Origin: Tetrapyrgos nigripes
Taxonomy: Eukaryota; Basidiomycota; Agaricomycetes; Agaricales; Campanellaceae
Assembly (NCBI GenBank): GCA_013368315.1
Contig: JAACJM010000314.1
Coordinates: 22,450-86,449, forward strand
Length of the DNA stretch: 64,000 bases
Reading direction: 5' to 3'
In this document: piece by piece, positions 21,965 to 29,736 of the stretch
How the letters are laid out: each line of letters starts with the position of its first letter
How positions within the stretch are numbered: position 1 is the stretch's first letter
Notes under the pieces: model-generated
The model's input: the letters and a program-made list of their open reading frames with translations, nothing else
Databases searched by the model: none
What the model was told of the DNA's origin: nothing
Program-made: the position numbers and the translations under genes

Positions 21965-22489
21965 CAAGGGGTCTTCAGTTGGTCTACCTGAGACCAGACC
22001 TTGGGGGGAGGGGGGGTCTGGAGAGACCTTATGACCAAAAGGTACACCATCACATGAAGGGTGTATAGACATACTTTATGAAGCCATTTGGAGCTGAAAG
22101 TGCACAAAACATACTCAGGACCCATAAAAGCCATGTGTAATGAGCTTTCTGGCCCGTAACAATGAAATCTCACCTTTAAATGGTATGTAATTCCCACAAT
22201 CAGTTATGTCACCACTGGTGCCACATCACAAACATTGTCAGAAAATGATTTGCTACCTCAATATGATAGGTGTCACACAGAATATATCACTAATCCACAG
22301 CATCTGTAGGTTAGCAGAGGGCCTATGAGGTAGCCAGGAGGAAAAATTGATCTGATTTCATGATTTGTAAGCCATATTTATCTTATCACTTACCATTTTT
22401 GGGAAGGAGAGGGGGAGGGGGGGGTCAAGCTGGACCTTATGACCAAAAAGGAATGTCCGGTCTGGTCATATCATTTTGGAGACCCCTTG
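21965..22489 (-). mobile_element. hAT-like MITE family A, copy 2
   Basis: A 525-bp element with CAAGGGGTCT/AGACCCCTTG termini is flanked by a perfect 8-bp duplication GGTCTGCT (21957-21964 and 22490-22497). The CAAGG start fits the hAT consensus YARNG. The sequence is the reverse complement of 17179-17704; the only difference I noticed is a one-base homopolymer change. It has no coding capacity. Confidence 0.92.
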
Positions 22490-22723
22490 GGTCTGCTTAA
22501 CACCCTTCTTCCCTCTCACTTTCCACCGATTCTCCCTCCCTTCTGCATAACCTGAGTTAGACTACGCGAAAGGGCCTCGTAATTTGCCACGCGAAGCGAT
22601 GGCCCTTTGCCCCAGTAATGAATAGTAACTACACCGTGTCTCGAAAAATCCTGAACTGGCCCTAAATAACGTGATACGCTAGCATGTTACTAACATTGTT
22701 ACTAAAATTGTTACGAGGCCTCT

Positions 22724-22749
22724 TAAAGGCCGAGTTAACTTATGTCGAC
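22724..22749 (+). repeat. 26-bp direct repeat, copy 2
   Basis: Perfect match to 21771-21796. It lies about 110 bp upstream of the glutathione S-transferase start, so it could overlap promoter elements of that gene. Confidence 0.8.
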
Positions 22750-22808
22750 TTACTAAACAAACCCAATAGGCTCGTGATCAGCTGAGCTGGGCTCAGGAAC
22801 TGGTTGAG

Positions 22809-22816
22809 TATATAAA
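22809..22816 (+). promoter_or_regulatory. TATA box of the GST gene
   Basis: TATATAAA lies 44-51 bp upstream of the ATG at 22860, suitable spacing for a short 5' UTR. Confidence 0.6.
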
Positions 22817-22859
22817 CGCAGCAGATGCTGGTTTCATACGTCAGGTTCCCTTTGTCAAC

Positions 22860-23664
22860 ATGTCCGACGACAGCACTATCACCTTCTTCGACATCCCAGC
22901 CAAACTTAATGGGCTGCCATGGTCTCCCAATACCTGGAAAATCCGGCAAGTACATACTTCTGATCCCCTTTGCAGCAGATACTTACGATACTGAGGCTCG
23001 TAGCTACGCTCTAAACTACAAACGCATTCCATACAAGGTAGTCTGGGTCGAATACCCCGATATCGAAGGAGAGATGAAGAAACTCGGTATTCAGCCAACT
23101 GATACCTACCCCGATGGCTCTCCCGGGCCATGCTATACTCTCCCAGCAGTCTATGATCCAACTACTAAGCGCGGTATCAGCGATTCCGTTCTGGTAGCTC
23201 GATATCTCGACGATACCTATCCCGATCGACCCATGCTCTTCCCTCCTGGGACTCGGACGCTCCAGGCACCTTGGAGCGACGTCTTGACCTGGCCTTTCGT
23301 GGCACCGATGCTTCAATTTATGATGCCTGCGACGACGTGGTTCGTGAATCCGCCCAGTGAGAAATTCTTGAGGGCTAGAAATCCCATTCCCATGGAAGAG
23401 GTGTATCCGAGCGGAGAAAAGAAAGTAGTTGAATGGCAAAAAGTCGAGAAGGGGTTTGCGAAGATGGAGAAATGGTTTGAAAAGGAAGATACGTTTATTT
23501 GTGGTAAGACCGTGACTTTTGCCGATTTTGCGTTGGGAGCGTACTTGATGTGGGCCAAATGTGTCTTGGGTCCAGACAGCGAGGAATGGAAGGACATTAC
23601 CAGTTGGAATAATGGTCGATGGGGAAAGTTCTTGCAATCATTGGAAAAGTACGAGAAGTTCTGA
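22860..23664 (+). CDS. glutathione S-transferase (fungal UstS/FuA-like)
   Basis: A cytosolic enzyme conjugating glutathione to electrophiles or acting in related thiol chemistry. The start at 22860 gives MSDDSTITFFDIP, then PWSPNTWKIR spliced directly to YALNYKRIPYKVVWVEYPDI, the conserved N-terminal thioredoxin-fold opening of this basidiomycete GST group. The cis-Pro/substrate region is YTLPAVYDP followed by ISDSVLVARYLDDTYPD. The helical C-terminal domain includes FICGKTVTFADFALGAYLMW. Total 248 residues, normal for the family. The single intron (22946-23003, 58 nt) needs a GC-AG boundary (CG|GCAAGT ... CGTAG|C); without it the frame does not connect. An upstream ATG at 22825 lies in another frame and would lose the conserved start. 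Confidence 0.9.
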
Positions 23665-23851
23665 GGGTATTTGTATACTTACAGGACAAGAATTCAAGTT
23701 CTTCGATATTCTGGCATATCAGTGATGATCAGGACTCACATCTGAATTTATGGATGGCTACACCGTGTAGAACTTGCGTACGACTGTGCGGAATTCTGAA
23801 TTATGATCATTAACATGTTCAACGTGTTGATAACTATCGTGGTGGGACACA

Positions 23852-23858
23852 TATAAAG
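23852..23858 (+). promoter_or_regulatory. TATA box of the CFEM gene
   Basis: TATAAAG sits 48-54 bp upstream of the ATG at 23906, in a spacing like that of the neighbouring GST gene. Confidence 0.55.
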
Positions 23859-23905
23859 AGAGTTTCCTTGAACCATGCCCGTCCCACTCCTTCCTCATTA
23901 TTGTG

Positions 23906-24359
23906 ATGTTCTCCACCAAACTCGCCACACTTACCCTCGCTGCGCATGTCGGCACCGCTATCCTTGATGTAAATGCTCAGATTCGACTTGAAGATGACTG
24001 TTTGAATCCTTGCATCATACGGTCTTCAGTTGGGTTCGGATGCCCGCCTTCGACGTAAGTCGTCTACTATTCAGGTCTATCCCTCGTATAATAAATGACG
24101 GTTATCAGTGACGGCACATTGAGTCAATGTCTCTGTATGAGCACCACTTTTGAGAGGGCCGTTTTCTCTTGTATTGGAATCGCCCACTGCCCCGATGAAT
24201 CTTTGTTGAATTTTATTCAGGCCTGCGACGATAGTGAGTTTGAAGTTCTTTTGAATCGTTCTTGTTTTCTTCATTTTCTCTCTTTTACTTAATACGACTC
24301 CGCTGACTCTACTCCTTGTAGTTGACAATGGTTCAGCATCTACCATTGCTTCTGCTTGA
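23906..24359 (+). CDS. secreted CFEM-domain protein
   Basis: Three exons (23906-24054, 24109-24233, 24322-24359) with GT-AG introns join into 103 residues. Residues 1-24 are a signal peptide (MFSTKLATLTLAAHVGTAIL). The mature part has eight cysteines at 32, 36, 46, 57, 59, 71, 77 and 89 in the CFEM pattern, with CLC at 57-59 and an aspartate at 51 in the position that binds haem iron in characterised CFEM proteins. CFEM proteins act at the cell surface or outside the cell, in haem/iron capture or as effectors. The short C-terminus is Ser/Ala-rich without a clear GPI signal, so a freely secreted protein is more likely than an anchored one. Haem binding is inference. Confidence 0.82.
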
Positions 24360-25024
24360 TCAGGAATTGTGCTCTAAATTTATTAAGGTGTTACACGTAC
24401 TAGTTCCACCGTGTTGAAATAAGATACAGCATGGATACAGTCAAGATACAGCGATGTTTTCCACGAGTATATTTCTCAGGTCTCGACCTCAAGTCGAACA
24501 CTGTCTGTTTCCAGTGAAAAGAGGTCGGATTCAGATTTAGCTGATTGGACTCTTCATCGACCTCAGCTGCGCGTCACCAGTAATGACGGAATACTACGAT
24601 CAGGCTTTTTTTTGTTCTTTTCTTGCGCGATGTTGGAGAACTCGACAAGCTCGCTAAAACGTTGCTTGAAGGTTTCATGTAACTCAGTTTAGCCGTAAGA
24701 GCTCACGTACCTACTATCGACCTTCTGAACGCCACACCGGTAATCCATTTCTACCAATTCCCACCGTTCTAGCTAAAGAACGAGATTTTTCTTCTGAGAC
24801 AAGGACATAGACGTATGAACAGTTAGGAATTTAGCCAAGACTCCGGTGCTACAGCCCCTTTTGAAATTTTGTGTCCGAGACCTCTGACCGAAGCTCGAGC
24901 ATTTGTTTCAAAGTCCGCTTTAGGAGAAGGAGGTCCCTCACGTTTCATTCGGGTGTCGTTACAAGTCCAGCCCACTCGGGCGTCCAGTCTTTTTCTTCTC
25001 TAGACATGCTTTACCTCACTTCCG
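24360..25024. other. intergenic; 5' region of the glycosyltransferase gene
   Basis: No separate gene. A possible alternative first exon of the downstream gene starts at ATG 25006 with donor at 25040, but its phase does not match the following acceptor. Confidence 0.4.
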
Positions 25025-27652
25025 ATGACTTTCCAATCTGTAAGTCGCCATTTGCTCAAGTATCTATCAAGCCTGACCAGCTCTAGTCGTTCCATTTGGG
25101 GTCATTGGGTCTGTCCAAGTCGCGTTTCTTCGTCCGGGCACTGTCTGATTTTTTCTTCCAGTTTCTACCGATACCTATGGTATCTAATACGAATCGCTGC
25201 CTCTTTTACCTATCGCCCAGTTCCTCTACCTGAAAACCCGACCTACATTGCTTCTGAGGACGTTACAATCATTGTACCAACCATAGACGCAGGCGAAGAA
25301 TTCAAGGAAGCAGCACGCTCATGGCTCATCGGAAAACCCAAAGAAATCCTCATCATTACCGAAGAGAAAATGCTCGGTCCTCTCCAAGAGCTCGCCAACT
25401 CTGTTGACCCAGAACGCATCCGAGTCCTCACTGTCCCGTTTGCTAACAAGCGTTTACAAATGACCCACGGAATCAAACACACTATGACGGATATCATCGT
25501 CTTTGCAGATGACGATGCCATATGGCCACCTACACTCCTTCCATACGTCCTGGCCTGTTTCGAGGATCAAAAAGTAGGAGGCGTCGGGACTTCTCAGAGG
25601 GTCAAACCAGTAGGAGATAAAATGACTGTTTGGGAAGTCCTCGCTGCGTTTCGTCTTTCCATTCGTAACATCGAGATCGCTTCCTCGACACACATCGACG
25701 GTGGTATTCCATGTCTTTCCGGTCGAACAGCTGCCTATCGGACCATCATCCTCAAGGACCCAGAGTTCATGTATGGATTCACGCATGATTATTGGTTAGG
25801 GAAATATCAGCTCAATTCGGGAGATGACAAGTTTTTGACGAGGTGGATGGTGAGCCATGGATGGAGCACGTATGTGCAATGTTGTAAGGAGGCGGAGTTG
25901 TTGAGTACGATGAAGCCGAATTGGAGATTTTTGAAGCAGGTGTTGAGGTGGACGAGGAATACGTGGAGAAGTGATTTGAGGAGTCTGTTCATGGAGAGGC
26001 ATATATGGACAGCTCATCCGTATGTTGCATACACGATGGTGCGTTTTCTGTTCAACAAGGTTTTTACTTTCTGCCAATGCCTCGTGGAAACATGGCTATA
26101 TGCGCATTTTCTTCTTCTTCCTTTTCTCATTATCCTTCTGGTATATCTGAAGCTTGCAACAGGTTGACAAGCTCTTTAACCCCTTCACTCTACTCGCCGG
26201 TCCATGCCTCGTCGCATATGTCGTCTACAAGAGTACCAAAGACGTTGAAAATGGCGGCTATCATCTTCCCTGGTGGTGAGTACACTGTTTCTCCTTCAAG
26301 CCCTCCTTCAAGCCCTCTTGTTCTTCTCGTTTATGTTTCATTCCGCCTTTGTCGTTTTCCCCTATCTTTCGCTTGTGATGAGCGATGTCGTCATTCATTC
26401 TATCTCCGGTTTCGGTTGTTTTGTTGTATGCCGGATGATTGATGTGCGAATGCTCTGTTCTTGAGTCTTCACCCATGATGATCCGGACGCCGCCGGACGT
26501 CGCCGGACGCTCTTTGTCGATGGCCATGGGTCGCTGTATGCGCTCATATACGCGCATATACCCACCTCTTTCTGCCATACTGCTATCCTCTCTCTTTATC
26601 TCGCGGTTTGAATCTCGTAGAAGCTGGAACTGCCAAGCTGGGAAGCGGTGAAACGAGTTGGCTGAAGGCAACGGTTCTGGATGCTTTAGAGTTCACACCC
26701 AGCTATTCACGTATTGACGAGATTGTGTGCTGTGTAAAAGGATGTGGGCTTTTGGCTTTCATTTTCACCGGTTCGGTGTGTCCTCCAGTCTTAAACAGGC
26801 TTTTTTGTTTCCCATTGTACCTCCTCCTCCTTCATTCTCCACACACCCTTTCCCTTTCATCGAGCGAAAACTCACCATCCCTCTCTTTTTCCCTTCCTCA
26901 GGAACGTCATCCTCAGCTACATGGTCTGGCTCACCGCAACACGTACAGCCAAGCTCCTTCCTCATTTATGGTATCGGCCCCAAGACATCATCTACGTCCC
27001 TGCGTTCATTCTTTTTGGGTATTATTTTGCTATTATGAAGCTGTATGCACTTTGTACGTTGCATGAGGTGCGTCTTTTCATCCCGGAAGAGTAATGAGAC
27101 ATGCTCACGTCTGTCTCTCTTTTTTTCTTTCTTCTCTGAAACTAGACCGCCTGGGGCACACGTACCGGTATTGGCGATATCGCAGCTGCAACTGCAGCTA
27201 TGGACAAGCAAGCACAAGCACAAGGTCAAGGTCTTGACGAATCCGCAAGTAAACGACCAATAGAGAAGATACCCTTAGCCTTCGGCTCTCGCTCTGATTC
27301 TGTTTATGGTTCTGGCTCAGGTTCCCGCTCCCGCTCAAGACCTTCCTCAGATTTAGGCCCAAGTCCGGGTCCTAGTCCTCTGTCATCATCATATCCTCCG
27401 TTGATTCAGATACAGAAAGACCCTTTCGCCGACGATACGCATGCGCATGCGTACGAATACGGATACAGATACGGTGAACGTCTTGACGGTGTTGGTGGCA
27501 GCGCTGATATGGGTATGGTTGGGAGTACGAGTTTCAAAAGTGAGGTACAGGGTCAGGGTTATATGAGGAAAAGAGGAGATCCATTTGGGGATGCGGGTGA
27601 GATGGAGATGGGAGCGGGATTGGGGTCGGAGTTGGGATCGGATCCGAGGTAG
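25025..27652 (+). CDS. processive family 2 glycosyltransferase (Cps1/hyaluronan-synthase-like)
   Basis: The protein would polymerise a polysaccharide at the plasma membrane. Exons 25025-26038, 26163-26275, 26902-27067 and 27146-27652 join in phase to 599 residues. An N-terminal hydrophobic segment (FYRYLWYLIRIAASFTYRPVP) precedes the GT-A domain: VTIIVPTIDAG, FADDDAIW (metal-binding Asp run), GGIPCLSGRTAAYR, GDDKFLTRW (catalytic Asp) and QVLRW, the QxxRW signature of processive enzymes. Two or three membrane segments follow (FTLLAGPCLVAYVVY, NVILSYMVWL, FILFGYYFAIMKLYAL). The tail is long, Ser/Gly/Arg-rich and disordered. The first about 45 residues are doubtful: homologues usually begin just before FYRYLWY, so the true start may lie in a short upstream exon. 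Intron 26276-26901 is 626 nt, far longer than other introns here. Confidence 0.85.
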
Positions 27653-28499
27653 ACTGTGGGCTCGACGACGACTGGGCAGGATTGGGAGTAATGGTATGTG
27701 GTATCGGTGACGCAGCATAGAACGAAGTAATAAAGTATTCCTGAAGATGCAACGCAGGTGCGATCGCAATCGCGGTCGCGGTTGCGGTTCCTCAATGACG
27801 TTGGAGTACACGACTTCTTTTTGGATCCCTGAATTTTCATTCAACCACTCTTTACAAGTTTTGCACGCATTCATCGAGGCGTGCTTTGGAACGTCTTATT
27901 ATCATAATTACACACCAAGGACACTTTATCGTATTCCTTCCTTGCATAATCAAGTTTACCATCCGAGTCCATGTTTACGCTGTTATCACATTGCTTTTCT
28001 CTTTGTGTTCAGTAATTGCAAGCACGGTGTTCGATTGGGAACCAGGTTGCAGTTGTTACGCCCTTCTTCACGAATTCCTTTCCTTTTGGTAGCATTTTGG
28101 TATGAGAGCAAACAGCAAGCGAGTGTAAAGAGTCGACGCGGAAAATGTAATCCTCCGAAGGAAACTACGCCCTACAGACGGAAAAATCTTGAACAGATCG
28201 ACGAAGAGGAGGATGGCCCTTTGAGTGGAGTGACATCCAAAACACATAGACTTCATTGTATCATATATAGTAATACCTGACAGTCTTGAAAATTTTACTA
28301 CGACCTTGGAAGCCAAGTTCTGCTTCTATCTTTTCCAAAAATGTTTTCCCCAGTGCCCACTACTCACACTCCCAGCATCCATCTTTGGATATTCTAGTTG
28401 TGGGTAATATGAAGAAGGAATGAGTTTGGCCATATAATATTGGTAGAAGTCGGGCCCTAAGATAATGAAGGAGAAAATATAGTAAATCTGAGACAGTAA
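27653..28499. other. no gene recognised; contains one copy of a diverged duplication
   Basis: About 130 bp at 27892-28022 resemble 29537-29667 in the same orientation, with the shared core TCGTATTCCTTCCTTGCATA. Open frames here are not protein-like. Confidence 0.4.
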
Positions 28500-28732
28500 G
28501 TAAGATACGCAAAAGTCAGTAATGGGTAACGTCACGCGCCTTTAAGCCTCTGTATTTTCGCAATACCACCTTCCACAATGCAAAATTGAGAAATTGGCCA
28601 CTGTAAGCCTCAAGAGAACTTCATTACAAAGAGGCTTACAGAGGCAAATTTCCTGATTTCTCCCTCTGAAGAGAGTTATTAGAGGTACATGTTCACATGA
28701 CGTTACCCATTACTGACTTTTGCGTATCTTAC
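28500..28732. mobile_element. 233-bp MITE with perfect 35-bp terminal inverted repeats
   Basis: Positions 28500-28534 and 28698-28732 are exact inverted copies (outer end GTAAGATACGCAAAAGTCAG). The 163-bp core is AT-rich, non-coding and contains a second, weaker inverted pair around GCCTCTGTA/TTACAGAGGC. AGTA lies next to both ends and may be the target duplication, but the exact boundary is ambiguous. Perfect arms indicate a recent insertion or hairpin-mediated homogenisation. Confidence 0.85.
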
Positions 28733-28939
28733 GAGTACTACGAAGCAGGAGAAAGATTAGTGGCTCACCTCTGTCTCTGGTAGTAGGTGTTACAACGTAC
28801 AATCGAAGGTATATAAAGTAGACTACACGTAGGCCATGAAAGGAAAGAGAAACAAAGAGAAACAAAACCGTCATCGCGTCAGACCCCTATCCACGGTGAA
28901 GTCCCGGACGATACCTCAACAGCCACTCGTCATTGTTGC

Positions 28940-29284
28940 TCATAAGGGCAGCCAGGTCTTCAATGTAAACATACGTAGGTTCTCGCCTGTTCTTTCCGGT
29001 CGGAAAGGTATTCCATCACTTCTCTCCCAGTCTAGGGGATTCCTTCTAGTTGCCGACCAGGATAATGTTTGAAGGACGTTTGACAGCCGCTCAAAAGCAG
29101 ATTCTACCCCTTCTTCATAGCGAGGCTCGATCGTGACATCAAATTGCAATCCCAACAGACAGTAAGCTCGATCTTCCTCTTTGGTTGTCTGCCTGTTGAT
29201 AGCCCATGACATACACTCCACAATGCTGATCCCGTCGGCGTATCCAAGTCGTAGTACATTCTCTCGTATATATACCAGCGGCAT
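28940..29284 (-). pseudogene. HET-domain (heterokaryon incompatibility) protein fragment
   Basis: HET-domain proteins trigger cell death after fusion of incompatible fungal hyphae. On the minus strand the frame encodes MSWAINRQTTKEEDRAYCLL, then GLQFDVTIEPRYEEGVESAF and ERLSNVLQTLS. This matches the C-terminal half of HET domains (WA..R.TT..ED.AYCLLG...V....YGEG...AF.RL). Upstream (29285-29350) another frame shows VEFFDVEWKRCG, like the HET block around (V/I)xFxDxxW, separated by frame breaks and stops. The catalytic or effector remainder is missing. I read this as a decayed fragment, not a working gene; one shifted exon structure could rescue a little more of it. Confidence 0.6.
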
Positions 29285-29736
29285 TGGCTATACTCATACA
29301 GTGCATCTTTCTATCTCCGCAACGTTTCCACTCTACATCGAAGAACTCCACGGACGTTCTGTATGATCTCTGATTACTTCATTTAAAACTTCCTCATAGT
29401 CCCGATTGTCCATGGCTTGACGAAGATTCGAAGTTGTTCATAGTGACCTTGCCATCATCAGCATGAATTTCCTCCATTGGGAGTCGAGGATAACGTTCAC
29501 GAATCGCAATGGATAGTTATAAGAACGCTGTCTCTTCACGTCTTATTATTATTACACGTCAAGGTCACTTCATCGTATTCCTTCCTTGCATAATCAAGTT
29601 CATCATCCGGGTCCATGTTTAAGCTGTTATCACATTAAGTACTTTCCTCTTTGTGTTCAGTGACTCCAAATGGTTGAATGAAGTCGTTACGATGTGCATG
29701 GGAGCTCGCAGATGTGGCTATGCTCCACCTCCTGAT

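Noticed and set aside
17179..22489. Classical composite transposon formed by the two MITEs
   Set aside because: Copy 2 has its own perfect 8-bp duplication on both sides, so each MITE most likely inserted alone. Kept only as an open question in the findings.
25006..25039. Short first exon MLYLTSDDFPI of the glycosyltransferase
   Set aside because: It has a good donor, but the phase does not match the acceptor before FYRYLWY by one base; it stays only as a possibility.
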